Positions 27,985 to 36,556 of a stretch of 64,000 nt of DNA are shown here, piece by piece. The notes under the pieces are model-generated. The model saw only the letters and a program-made list of their open reading frames with translations, was not told the origin of the DNA and made no database searches. This DNA comes from Muricauda sp. SCSIO 64092 (GTDB taxonomy: Bacteria; Bacteroidota; Bacteroidia; Flavobacteriales; Flavobacteriaceae): positions 3,296,001-3,360,000 of the forward strand of contig NZ_CP095413.1 in assembly GCF_023016285.1 (NCBI RefSeq). The letters are read 5' to 3'. Position numbers and translations under genes: made by a program. How positions within the stretch are numbered: position 1 is the first letter of the stretch; every line of letters begins with the position of its first letter.

Positions 27985-28788
27985 TTACCGTTGGGCCAGA
28001 CCAAGACTATGGTTTGTCCAAATCAGCTCTTTGCTTTCAAGGCTTTTCTTTTCCCAATTGGCGGCATCATCATAATATTCGGCCAATTCTTTGGTGTATC
28101 GGATTTTCCCTTCTATCCCATCCTCATCTTCGGGAAAAATGAACTCCTCCTGGATAGCGTACACACCGGCATCAAAAATTTTGGAAAGGCGTGCTACCTG
28201 ATAAAGGGAATCCTCCTTTTGGAAGAAATAAATACGACCGCCTTCCACACCACAACCCTCAGCCACGTAATCTACATAGAGCATGGCATCAATTTGCGAA
28301 AGTCCTTTATTGCCCTGGACGGTAAGATAAAATTGGGGGTTGTCCAATCGAACGGATTTTTCAGTGAATTTTCCATCACCTTTCAGTGTTCGGATCAGTA
28401 AATAGTCCTGCTGTGCGGACTTTGCCCTACCGAAGAGATGGGTGACCCCATGAACCGTTTTTTTCTCCAAAGCAATAAGACCACCAAGGATGTACCCTTC
28501 GGTTCCTTTGTAGTCCACCTTGTAGAAATGGGAATCGATTCCCTTGTAAGGCCAAGAGTTTTTGTGTTTTTCCAGGATGACCATATGGGTTCCAATTTCC
28601 AGTTTCCCAAGGATTTTGGATTCCACAGTGGGTGCTTCACGGAGCAGGACATCGTCCCCAAAAAGATAAACGACTTCGCCTTTTGTAAAATCACAGTCCT
28701 CATAGGAACAGTGCAATTTTTCTTGGGCATTGGTAAACAAACAGATGGCTAGTAAGGTAAGGATGGATAACATCTGTCTTGTTTTCAT
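27985..28788 (-). CDS. secreted SH3-like domain protein
   Basis: A 267-aa protein with signal peptide (QMLSILTLLAICLFTNAQ). Residues about 30-100 look like a bacterial SH3 domain: VYLFGDDVLLREAPTVESKI, LGKLEIGTHMVILEKH and FYKVDYKGTEGYILGGLIAL. The C-terminal part (FYLTVQGNKGLSQIDAMLY, RIYFFQKEDSLYQVARLSKI) is beta-rich and unrecognised. It probably resides in the periplasm. I chose the ATG at 28788 for the clean signal peptide. No operon partner. Confidence 0.8.
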   Translation of the reverse strand: MKTRQMLSILTLLAICLFTNAQEKLHCSYEDCDFTKGEVVYLFGDDVLLREAPTVESKILGKLEIGTHMVILEKHKNSWPYKGIDSHFYKVDYKGTEGYILGGLIALEKKTVHGVTHLFGRAKSAQQDYLLIRTLKGDGKFTEKSVRLDNPQFYLTVQGNKGLSQIDAMLYVDYVAEGCGVEGGRIYFFQKEDSLYQVARLSKIFDAGVYAIQEEFIFPEDEDGIEGKIRYTKELAEYYDDAANWEKKSLESKELIWTNHSLGLAQR

Positions 28789-28954
28789 TGAATTAAGATT
28801 TAAAATGAACGTTTTGGTATGTACGCCGGGAAGATGGCGCAATGTTGTCAATGACGATGAAATGCCACTTTTTATGGATGAATGACCTCAATTATAAAAA
28901 GCTTAACACTAAACTCAAGGCGAGTTTACCGTTTTAGGGTCGTTTACAAAGGAA

Positions 28955-28996
28955 AAAGCCCCGAGACTACCCATCGGTTTGGGAGTGCGGGGCTTT
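28955..28996 (-). terminator. terminator of the Spy-like gene
   Basis: A perfect 9-bp stem AAAGCCCCG / CGGGGCTTT with a 24-nt loop, 18 bp after the stop at 29015. On the minus strand the stem runs into TTTTTCC. Confidence 0.7.
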
Positions 28997-29014
28997 CCAA
29001 TCAACAAAAAACCA

Positions 29015-29467
29015 TTACCCTCTTCTACTTTCCTTTCTTGATTTTTGTTTTTGTTGCGAATGCCTATACAGCTGCATTTTTTTCCATTGATCGTATTGCT
29101 CGTTCGATAGTATTTCCTTGAGCTGTTTTTGCTGTGCGATCATTCGGTCCAATTTGGCATTCTCCATGGCATAACGTTCTTCTGCAGTTGGTTTTTTTAA
29201 CTCGCCGGATTCTTTTTTGGCTTGCCGTTCCTCCATTTTTGTTTTGCGGTATTCCACTTCTGCCATATGGAATTTCATGACCTCTTGCTGTTGCTTTTCG
29301 GATAGATCTAGGGCCAAGGTCATTTTTTTGGTTTTTAAGGTGGCCAGTTGTTCTACGGTAAATTCTTTGTAGTATTTACCTTTGCCCCCAGAATGCCTTT
29401 GCTGCTGGGCACTTACAATTATTGTGGACGTTAAGGCAATGACCACAAACACTTTTGCATACTTCAT
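29015..29467 (-). CDS. Spy/CpxP-like periplasmic helical protein
   Basis: A 150-aa protein with a signal peptide (MKYAKVFVVIALTSTIIVSA) and a mature part made of charged helices: FTVEQLATLKTKKMTLALDL then LSEKQQQEVMKFHMAEVEYR and ILSNEQYDQWKKMQLYRHSQ. This is the layout of small Bacteroidota proteins related to Spy/CpxP and the DUF4890 group, possibly periplasmic chaperones. The LTxxQ signature is present only loosely. It follows the ATG at 29467 and has a strong terminator. The next upstream gene on the same strand is a small membrane protein 95 bp away. Confidence 0.75.
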   Translation of the reverse strand: MKYAKVFVVIALTSTIIVSAQQQRHSGGKGKYYKEFTVEQLATLKTKKMTLALDLSEKQQQEVMKFHMAEVEYRKTKMEERQAKKESGELKKPTAEERYAMENAKLDRMIAQQKQLKEILSNEQYDQWKKMQLYRHSQQKQKSRKESRRG

Positions 29468-29562
29468 GATATTAACTGTTTTTGATTTACACCTATGACC
29501 GTTACCAATCATAAAGGTTTAATGACAGTGAAGTAATTTATGAAGCTTTTAACAGGGGAACC

Positions 29563-29745
29563 TTAATTAAGGTCAACTTCCTCTTTCTTTTCCTCTTCAG
29601 GCTGATCTTGGGCTTCCAATTGTGCGGTTTGGGAAGCTAAAAAGGAATTCTGGAATTTTTGGTCCTGTTCAATATGGTAGTACACCACAGCGGCAACGAT
29701 AAAGCAACCCAGATAGATTAGACTTTTGACTTTATAGGCTTTCAT
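29563..29745 (-). CDS. small single-pass membrane protein, 60 aa
   Basis: Starts MKAYKVKSLIYLGCFIVAAV, one transmembrane helix at about residues 8-24, followed by a Gln/Glu-rich tail (LEAQDQPEEEKKEEVDL). It has no recognised family. It lies upstream of the Spy-like gene on the same strand, and the pairing of a small membrane protein with a Spy-like protein suggests an envelope-stress unit, by inference only. Confidence 0.6.
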   Translation of the reverse strand: MKAYKVKSLIYLGCFIVAAVVYYHIEQDQKFQNSFLASQTAQLEAQDQPEEEKKEEVDLN

Positions 29746-29850
29746 AAGTAGGATTTAGGGATTTTAAAGTTACGAAAACGATGGAATGCTTTTTTCAATA
29801 TGTTGTCAACGGATGATTTTTGTAGGTGAATACATCGTTACTGACGATAA

Positions 29851-29877
29851 AAGGGGCAAACTTTGCGTTTGCCCCTT
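29851..29877. terminator. bidirectional terminator
   Basis: A perfect 10-bp stem AAGGGGCAAA / TTTGCCCCTT with loop CTTTGCG. On the minus strand it follows the metalloprotease stop at 29908 by about 30 bp and runs into TTTTATC. Confidence 0.75.
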
Positions 29878-29907
29878 AAAAAATGGATTGCTAGGTGCCC
29901 CTTTTTA

Positions 29908-32406
29908 CTAACTGGGGTCCAAAATCATATCAATACGTTCCAAGGCATCCTGAAGGTGATATCTGCTCATGGAATCCGAAATTCTTGAAAGACCATTTCT
30001 AATGTCCCGTTTCAGATTGTTCAATTCTGCACGTGCCACCGAACGGATATCCGATTGACTGGTATTTACGACCGTGGATTTTCGGTAACCTCCAAGTGCG
30101 GATAGCCTTTTCTGGTTTTCTGCCGTCATCAAATATTCAAGACGATCAATATGTGCCTTTTGTAGATTGCGCCTGTAGGTATCTATTTTTCTTCCGTTTC
30201 GTGTTTCGGACCATATCCCTCGGCGCATATCACGCATCATTTCCAAAAGCCCATAGGCCCCTTTTCCATTCATGGTTTCGTTTTCAATGATTCTTGCCAT
30301 TTTACCCAAGTGCATGATATTGTTCAATGTTCCGACCTGCAGCGCCCGAATGCGTTCTACCGAACCGGAATACTGCACCTTGTTGAAGATCTCTTGGTCA
30401 AGTAACCATTCCGGGGTTTCAAAAAGCTGGGTTTGGATAAATTCCATACACTTTTTTTGATGGTCCGTGGGGACATGGGTATAGACGGCACCTTCTTGAT
30501 CGGCGGTCTTGTAATATTCATAAACACCGCCAATATTGTTGGAAACGTGTCCCATATATCGTCTAAATTGGTTTACAACCTGACCGTACATCGTTTTTAG
30601 ATCTTCATAGTCCTTACCGTCTTCCGTGGTCCATTCCATAAGACTGGGAATTATACGCTTAAGATTGGCAATACCATAGGTACTGGCTTTCACCGCATCG
30701 TCCCCCAAATCTTCCGTTTGGGAACTTGGATCATGGACATCCCCTACTTGTTGATGGCCAAAACGATACATGGGATCATCCGCATATTCTAAAATCCACT
30801 CATTTAAAATGGGTTTTTCCTCCTCTGCCGATTTCCCCAAAATGGGACGGTATCCCCAGTTGATTGAGTGCTTGTCATAAGGACCAATATCGGGCATTAA
30901 GGCCACCCCATCATCACCGGGCTGTGCTACATAGTTAAAGCGGGCATAGTCCATGATGGAAGGTGCGGTCCCATATTTTTTGGTAAAGGTGGCCGAACGC
31001 AGCGAATCCACGGGATAGGCTACGCTGCTACCCATATTATGTGGCAACCCTATGGTATGGCCTACTTCATGGGCGGAAACAAAGCGGATCAAGCGTCCCA
31101 TGATTTCATCCCTGAACTCCATGCTTCGGGCCTCGGGATTTATAGCTGCCGTTTGTACAAAGAACCAATTGCGAAGTAGCGACATTACATTGTGGTACCA
31201 ATTGATATCGGATTCCAAAATTTCACCGCTCCTCGGGTCACTGACATGGGGCCCGTTCGCATTTGGAATTGGCGATGCCAAGTAGCGGACCACGGAATAC
31301 CGAACATCCTCGGGGGACCATTCGGAATCTTCTTCCGGTGTTGGGGGGTCTTTGGCAATGATGGCATTTTTAAATCCTGCGGCTTCAAAAGCTACCTGCC
31401 AATCTTCAATGCCCTGTTTAATGTAAGGCCTCCATTTCTCGGGAGTGGCCCGATCAATATAATAGACAATCTGTTTTTTGGGTTCCACCAATTCCCCGGC
31501 TTTAAATTTCTCCACATCTTCATCTTTTACTTCCAGTCGCCAGCGATCTAAATAACGTACCGTCTTGCTCTTTTGGACATCGAGGCCATAATCTACCTGT
31601 CCCCTGGCAAACCAACCTACGCGCTCATCAAAATAGCGACGTTGCATAGGTTCTTCGGGCAACAAGATCATGGAATTATTGATTTCAACTGAAATTGAAC
31701 CCATGCTTTGATTGCTTGGAGGTTCCTTAGCAGCATAGGTTTTTACATGACGTGCCTCAATATTCAAGGGGTAACTTTTTATGGACTCAATATAACTGCG
31801 GTCCCCGTCCATGCGACTCACTTTGTATCTTTTCCTAAACCTATCTGGCATACCCAAAGGATTCACATCTTTGGTGAATAAGGGATCTATTTCGATTACC
31901 GTGGCCGGATTCAAGGAATCCTTTTTGTTGAATGCTTTAATATCGAAGGCAAAAAGCACGGGTTCAAAATTGGAATTCACAACGGCCTCATGAATGGGAA
32001 GGGAATCCGCCGCATAATTTCCATAAGAGACCACGCGCAACAACACCTTTTTTGGTTTCTTCTCCCAGCGCAAGACCTGAGTATTGATCTTTCCCCCTCC
32101 AAAACCGATTCCCGTAGCGGTTTTGGAGATTCGGCTCACCATCAACATTTCCCTTTGAAATAGGGAATCCGGAATTTCGTAGTAGTGTTTGTCCTCTACC
32201 TGATGTACCTTAAAAAGGCCGTCATCGGTTTTGGCATCTTTGGTAATTACTTTTTCATAGGGCTTAATGGCTCCTTTTTTAGGTTTTTCCGGGGCCTTTG
32301 TTTCGGTTTTTTTCTTCTTTTTTTTGAAAAGTTGGGCTTCGGAAGTTTGAAATGAGCCCATAAAAAGGAAAAGGATTACGATCCTCACCAACAATTTTTG
32401 CGTCAT
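29908..32406 (-). CDS. zinc-dependent metalloprotease with DUF5117/DUF5118
   Basis: An 832-aa exported metzincin-type protease. The signal peptide ends near SEAQ, followed by a Lys-rich stretch. The N-terminal domains (about 40-330) match the DUF5118/DUF5117 pattern (KGAIKPYEKVITKDAKTDDG, LFKVHQVEDKHYYEIPDSLF). The zinc site is HEVGHTIGLPHN (H446, E447, H450, H456) with a downstream Met-turn candidate PSIMDYARFNY. The C-terminal 250 residues are helical. Such proteins are common in Bacteroidota; their substrates are unknown. I placed the start at the ATG at 32406. Confidence 0.9.
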   Translation of the reverse strand: MTQKLLVRIVILFLFMGSFQTSEAQLFKKKKKKTETKAPEKPKKGAIKPYEKVITKDAKTDDGLFKVHQVEDKHYYEIPDSLFQREMLMVSRISKTATGIGFGGGKINTQVLRWEKKPKKVLLRVVSYGNYAADSLPIHEAVVNSNFEPVLFAFDIKAFNKKDSLNPATVIEIDPLFTKDVNPLGMPDRFRKRYKVSRMDGDRSYIESIKSYPLNIEARHVKTYAAKEPPSNQSMGSISVEINNSMILLPEEPMQRRYFDERVGWFARGQVDYGLDVQKSKTVRYLDRWRLEVKDEDVEKFKAGELVEPKKQIVYYIDRATPEKWRPYIKQGIEDWQVAFEAAGFKNAIIAKDPPTPEEDSEWSPEDVRYSVVRYLASPIPNANGPHVSDPRSGEILESDINWYHNVMSLLRNWFFVQTAAINPEARSMEFRDEIMGRLIRFVSAHEVGHTIGLPHNMGSSVAYPVDSLRSATFTKKYGTAPSIMDYARFNYVAQPGDDGVALMPDIGPYDKHSINWGYRPILGKSAEEEKPILNEWILEYADDPMYRFGHQQVGDVHDPSSQTEDLGDDAVKASTYGIANLKRIIPSLMEWTTEDGKDYEDLKTMYGQVVNQFRRYMGHVSNNIGGVYEYYKTADQEGAVYTHVPTDHQKKCMEFIQTQLFETPEWLLDQEIFNKVQYSGSVERIRALQVGTLNNIMHLGKMARIIENETMNGKGAYGLLEMMRDMRRGIWSETRNGRKIDTYRRNLQKAHIDRLEYLMTAENQKRLSALGGYRKSTVVNTSQSDIRSVARAELNNLKRDIRNGLSRISDSMSRYHLQDALERIDMILDPS

Positions 32407-32673
32407 TTTGATTAATTTGAATATGGTGTATTCGTTCAAAGAACCAAAAAATTACCTAAGAAAAGTGTTAAAATCATATTAACTAATTTTTTTTTGCCGG
32501 TCGATATTAACCTTTGGGAATCCTGCATTTTATTGATGGTTTGGCTCAAAACGCCCACTATACTTGTGCTAAGAGCGTATTGAAGTTTTGTTAAAATGAA
32601 GTGATCGACTGTAACAAATGGAAATTTGAGCAGTCTTATAAGCATTAACATCAATCATCAAATCAATCGAAAA

Positions 32674-33411
32674 ATGAACAAGTTATTATTAATTTATGGG
32701 TGTCTATTAATGAGCAGTAGCCCCATAGCAGAAGAACAAAAAAGTGCGGTTCCTGTCTTTCAGGCCAGTCAAGAAACCAACCGTAGCTTTGAGAACAATT
32801 TTGCGGCCCTTACTGTTGAGGCCGATGTAGTTGAGGAAGCTTCCCCTTACGTATGGACTTACGAGGAAAGCAAGACTTATGAGTTGAATTTGGACGATAT
32901 TGATTTCATTGAAGAGGAGTCCGAGGTAGATTTAGGTTTTGAAACCGAAGATTACCTTCCTGAAGGATTTGATCCCTATGAAAGCTTTTTCGATTTGAAT
33001 TCCGTCATATATATCAAAGATAACACCGAAGTTGACCTTGGTTTTGAAACCTGGGACTATTTGCCGGAAGGATTCGATCCCTACACTTCCACTTTTGATA
33101 TCAACTCCGTTAACTATATGGAGGAGGAAACAGTGGAACTGGGTTTTGATACCGAAGATTATCTTCCAGAAGGCTTTAATCCCTACGAAGTATACTTTGA
33201 TATAGACACTGTGCATTACGTGGATATGGAAAAGGTGGAATGGGAACTTGGTTTGGATACCAAAGAATATCTGCCGGTAGACTTTGATTCCTTTCCAAAT
33301 ACGGTTGCCCTAAGTGCCATCAACTACATTGAGGAAGAAGAAATTGATCTGGGTTTTGATACGGCCACGTATCTCCCAAAAGACTTTGATCCCTATACAG
33401 GGTCAAACTAG
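32674..33411 (+). CDS. secreted repeat protein with five LGFxTxDYLPEGFDPY repeats
   Basis: A 245-aa acidic protein of unknown function. After a hydrophobic N-terminus (NKLLLIYGCLLMSSS) comes a spacer, then five tandem units of 34-36 residues beginning at residues 87, 122, 156, 192 and 226. Each has the pattern (D/E)LGF(D/E)TxDYLPEGF(D/N)PY followed by a strand FDxxSVxYxEEE. The fourth is the most diverged (LGLDTKEYLPVDFDSF). The second half of each unit is rich in Asp and Glu, so calcium or surface binding is conceivable but unproven. The paralogue at 33755 has two copies. The ATG at 32674 begins the signal-like segment. Confidence 0.8.
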   Translation: MNKLLLIYGCLLMSSSPIAEEQKSAVPVFQASQETNRSFENNFAALTVEADVVEEASPYVWTYEESKTYELNLDDIDFIEEESEVDLGFETEDYLPEGFDPYESFFDLNSVIYIKDNTEVDLGFETWDYLPEGFDPYTSTFDINSVNYMEEETVELGFDTEDYLPEGFNPYEVYFDIDTVHYVDMEKVEWELGLDTKEYLPVDFDSFPNTVALSAINYIEEEEIDLGFDTATYLPKDFDPYTGSN

Positions 33412-33457
33412 GTAGGATGTTTTCATTTTATCAAATTTTTGAGTTAGTTAGTCAAGG

Positions 33458-33483
33458 ATCCCGGCGAATCGCCGGGATTTTTG
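33458..33483 (+). terminator. terminator of the five-repeat protein gene
   Basis: A perfect 9-bp stem ATCCCGGCG / CGCCGGGAT with loop AAT, followed by TTTTTG. The sequence GAGTTAGTTAGT just before it (33441-33452) also precedes the terminator of the paralogue (34074-34085). Confidence 0.85.
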
Positions 33484-33720
33484 TTTGTTTCCATGGTAAC
33501 GGGGTCCAATACGGGGAATTAACAAAAAAATAACGAAAAAATCGACGAAATGTAGTTGTTAAAAAATGGGGCCAAATGTTGCCAACTTGGCAAAAAAGGA
33601 ATGCTAATGATGCCACCTCCATAAAGGGGCAATCCTTTTGTTGACAATACTTTTCCTACAGTATTTTTTGGGCCTGTTAACGAAACTGAAAAGCATACTA
33701 AAGTTGAATTTTAAGCGTAT
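33484..33720. other. intergenic region between the two repeat-protein genes
   Basis: About 240 bp between the terminator and the promoter of the paralogue, A-rich and without open frames. A short inverted pair GTTGCCAACTTGGCAA sits near 33579. No gene seen. Confidence 0.5.
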
Positions 33721-33728
33721 TACCTTTG
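33721..33728 (+). promoter_or_regulatory. -7 promoter element of the two-repeat protein gene
   Basis: TACCTTTG matches TAnnTTTG exactly, 27 bp upstream of the ATG at 33755. No convincing -33 at 19-21 bp. Confidence 0.5.
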
Positions 33729-33754
33729 TCAACCATTACTAAAAAATGACGGTT

Positions 33755-34054
33755 ATGAAGTATCAAAAATATCTTGTTTTAACATTTGTGGCAGCGTTGT
33801 TCTTGCCCATGTTAAGTGCAAAATCGGCTGAAATGACAAAAGGGGAATTCAATATAGATTCCGTGGATTATATTGAATTGGATCAACAAACGGAACTTGG
33901 TTTCGAAACCTCGGACTATTTGCCTGAAGGTTTTGATCCCTACCAAGAAGACGTTTCCATAAAGAGTTTGAATTTTATTGAGGAAGATGCCATAGACTTG
34001 GGTTTTGAAACCAAGGATTATCTTCCAGAGGATTTTAATCCATACAAAGAGTAG
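33755..34054 (+). CDS. secreted protein with two LGFxTxDYLPEGFDPY repeats
   Basis: A 99-aa paralogue of the 32674 gene. Signal peptide KYQKYLVLTFVAALFLPMLS, cleaved near AKSA, then FNIDSVDYIELDQQT and two repeats starting at residues 48 (LGFETSDYLPEGFDPY) and 82 (LGFETKDYLPEDFNPY), 34 residues apart. The strand motif SVDYIE / SLNFIEE between repeats matches the larger protein. An ATG three codons upstream (33746) is an alternative start. It has its own promoter and terminator, so it is a separate transcription unit in tandem with its paralogue. Confidence 0.8.
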   Translation: MKYQKYLVLTFVAALFLPMLSAKSAEMTKGEFNIDSVDYIELDQQTELGFETSDYLPEGFDPYQEDVSIKSLNFIEEDAIDLGFETKDYLPEDFNPYKE

Positions 34055-34087
34055 ATTTCAATAGAGTGTATTAGAGTTAGTTAGTGA

Positions 34088-34120
34088 AAAAGCCCCGACC
34101 GTGCGGTCGGGGCTTTTTTT
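34088..34120 (+). terminator. terminator of the two-repeat protein gene
   Basis: An 11-bp stem AGCCCCGACCG / CGGTCGGGGCT with loop TG, preceded by AAA and followed by seven T residues. A textbook intrinsic terminator. Confidence 0.9.
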
Positions 34121-34283
34121 ATGCCCATTTTTCCAAAATCGTTGGTACTTGCTAAAAGGCAGACCTCAGTTTTGTTCGGTTTGATCAACTAATTTGTCCG
34201 GTTATACCACAATTAATTGTTTAAGAGCACGCCCTTTCTGAATTTTGGGACAATCCAGCTTTACGCCAAATCAAACATTTGTT

Positions 34284-35030
34284 ATGAAGACTTTTAAATC
34301 CGTGTTCTCCTTACTACTGATGGTGTGTTTGACCCTCCCCATGCTCATGGCGCAAAATGAGGTCAGCCAACGTGAAGTTATTGCCCTATTGGAGTTAAAG
34401 GCGAAAACCAAGGGTCATTTATGGACCAACGAATGGGATCAGAGTAAGCCGATTTCCACCTGGCACGGGGTTACGGTCAGAAATGGCAAGGTAGTGGGCC
34501 TACATCTATCGAACAACAATTTACAGGGTAGGATTCCTATTACCATTGGCAATCTAAGACATTTGGAAGTCCTGGATTTGTCCAACAACACCATTGGGGG
34601 AAAAGTTCCGGGATTGTTCAGAAAATTGAAAAACCTGAGAACCATCAATCTTTCGGATAATGCCTTGGCCGGAAACATCCCCAATACCATTGGTAAGCTA
34701 ACGCGTCTTGAAGAACTCAATTTGAACAATAATACGTTTATGGGCGAATTGCCCCAGGGAATCAATGAACTCTCCCAATTAAGGACTTTGGCAGTGGCCA
34801 ACAACAATTTGGAAGGGGCAATCCCCCTTGGTATGGAGCAATTGAAAAAGCTGAAACGGCTTTACCTGGCCCATAATGGATTTACCAATTTTGATGCACT
34901 GCGAAAGCTTTCCCAACAACAATTGGTCATGACCGATTTTGTGGTGAGGAAAGGAGTTGCCATACCCATCGACTTTAAGACATCGCCGGAAGGTTTGTCC
35001 AAATTGGAATTTGAGGAACTACAGGAGTAG
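34284..35030 (+). CDS. secreted leucine-rich-repeat protein
   Basis: A 248-aa exported protein with signal peptide MKTFKSVFSLLLMVCLTLPM, cleaved near LMAQ. Residues about 30-60 resemble the cap of plant-type LRR proteins (ALLELKAKTKGHLWTNEWDQ). Five to six LRR units of 24 residues follow with the plant-specific form LxxLxLxxNxxxGxIPxxI (LEVLDLSNNTIGGKVPGLFR, LRTINLSDNALAGNIPNTIG, LRTLAVANNNLEGAIPLGME). The C-terminal 40 residues leave the repeat. A binding or adhesion role is likely. It follows the repeat-protein cluster and has its own terminator. Confidence 0.88.
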   Translation: MKTFKSVFSLLLMVCLTLPMLMAQNEVSQREVIALLELKAKTKGHLWTNEWDQSKPISTWHGVTVRNGKVVGLHLSNNNLQGRIPITIGNLRHLEVLDLSNNTIGGKVPGLFRKLKNLRTINLSDNALAGNIPNTIGKLTRLEELNLNNNTFMGELPQGINELSQLRTLAVANNNLEGAIPLGMEQLKKLKRLYLAHNGFTNFDALRKLSQQQLVMTDFVVRKGVAIPIDFKTSPEGLSKLEFEELQE

Positions 35031-35054
35031 TATTTGGACAGCAGCACAATATAT

Positions 35055-35077
35055 AGCCCAGTTTTGGGCTTTTTTTG
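35055..35077 (+). terminator. terminator of the LRR gene
   Basis: A 6-bp stem AGCCCA / TGGGCT with loop GTTT followed by seven T residues, 24 bp after the LRR stop. Confidence 0.75.
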
Positions 35078-35078
35078 T

Positions 35079-36509
35079 TTAGAAAAGTAGGGGGACCACA
35101 AATTGAAAGACCAGAATTAAAAGGCCGACGGATATTAAGTTTAGGACGATGCCAACCCGGGCCATTTGGGGCACTTTTACATAACCACTGGCAAAAACAA
35201 TGGCATTGGGCGGCGTGGCCATAGGCAACATAAAAGCACAACTACTGGCCATGGTCACGGGAATCAAGAGATAAAGGATGGGAAGGCCAAGGCCAATGGC
35301 AATACCGGCCACTACCGGAGCTAAAACCGCAACCAGGGCGACATTGCTCATGAGTTCCGTCATGAACAACATTAATAAGATGAGCAGTGAAGCGGTAAAG
35401 AGGATACTGATTTCGCTTTGGGCAATCGCATTGGCCACCAAATCCACAATACCACTGACGGACATACCCTTTGCCAATGCCAGTCCTCCCCCAAAAAGAA
35501 TCAATATTCCCCAGGCCAATTTGGAAGTGTCTTGCCACCGAATAATGAACTCCCCTTTTTTGGCATTGTAGGGAACCGCAAAAAGGGCAATGGCCGCAAA
35601 TATGCTTATCATGGTATCCGACAATCCCAATGTTGGGAAAACCGAATTGATAAGTGTTCGGAAAATCCATAGAAAAACGGTTATGCCAAAAATGACCAAA
35701 ACCATTTTTTCCTTACCGGAGGTAGGCCCTAATTTTTTTAATTCCTCATGAATGACCTCTTTGGAAGCATTGAACTGTAGATCTCGGTTGGGGAACATCC
35801 ACCGGACCAGGACCAAATAGGTAATACTGATCAATAAGGCAGCGAAAGGAAGGCCCAGGGTCATCCATTTTAAAAAGGAAATCTGGATGTTATATTCATT
35901 TTCCAATAACCCGATCATTACCGAATTGGGGGGCGTGCCGATAACGGTAGCGATCCCTCCCGCATTGGCGGAGAAGGCAATGCCCAGCATGACACTGAGC
36001 GCAAAATTTTGATCGTTTTTGGTGAAGCCATCCTCATCATTGATCAACAGGCCAATGACCGAAAGGGCAATGGGCAACATAACCACGGTACTGGCCGTAT
36101 TGCTGATCCACATACTTAATGCGGCCGTGGCGATCATAAATCCGAGTACCACTTTGTTTGGGGTGGTTCCCGTTAACCGGATAATATTCAAGGCAATGCG
36201 TTTGTGCAGATTCACCTTCTCCAATGCCAAAGCCATAACAAAGCCCCCGAAGAATAAAAAAACAATGGGGCTACCGTAGTTTGCCCCAACCTCTGCGATA
36301 GGCAAAATTTTGAGCAAAGGGAATAGGAGCAGCGGCAATAAAGCGGTAACGGAAATGGAGACCGCTTCGGTAATCCACCAAAAGAGCATCCAAACGGCTA
36401 CGGCAATGACCAAATCCCCTTTTTTGGATACCAGTTCAAAAGGGAGACCAAGAAATACAAGAAAAACCAGGGGCCCCAGGATCAGGCCCATTTTTTTGCT
36501 GAGTTCCAT
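35079..36509 (-). CDS. DASS/SLC13 family sodium:anion symporter
   Basis: A 476-aa inner-membrane transporter of the divalent anion:sodium symporter family (dicarboxylates, sulfate or phosphate). The two substrate/sodium motifs are visible: SNTASTVVMLPIA in the first half with GTPPNSVMIG, and FMLPMATPPNAIVFASGYVK in the second. About eleven to twelve helices are present (MLFWWITEAVSISVTALLPL, VFLFFGGFVMALALEKVNLH). The particular anion is not determinable. It starts MELSKKMGLILGPLVF. It is convergent with the LRR gene and 47 bp upstream of it lies the lysS stop. Confidence 0.92.
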   Translation of the reverse strand: MELSKKMGLILGPLVFLVFLGLPFELVSKKGDLVIAVAVWMLFWWITEAVSISVTALLPLLLFPLLKILPIAEVGANYGSPIVFLFFGGFVMALALEKVNLHKRIALNIIRLTGTTPNKVVLGFMIATAALSMWISNTASTVVMLPIALSVIGLLINDEDGFTKNDQNFALSVMLGIAFSANAGGIATVIGTPPNSVMIGLLENEYNIQISFLKWMTLGLPFAALLISITYLVLVRWMFPNRDLQFNASKEVIHEELKKLGPTSGKEKMVLVIFGITVFLWIFRTLINSVFPTLGLSDTMISIFAAIALFAVPYNAKKGEFIIRWQDTSKLAWGILILFGGGLALAKGMSVSGIVDLVANAIAQSEISILFTASLLILLMLFMTELMSNVALVAVLAPVVAGIAIGLGLPILYLLIPVTMASSCAFMLPMATPPNAIVFASGYVKVPQMARVGIVLNLISVGLLILVFQFVVPLLF

Positions 36510-36556
36510 TGGGACCCTAAGCTAAAGGATTTCTATCAATGCCGAAAGAAAAGTAC

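Noticed and set aside
27856..28401. A long plus-strand open frame opposite the SH3-like gene
   Set aside because: It is antisense to a gene with a signal peptide and a terminator and shows no domain.
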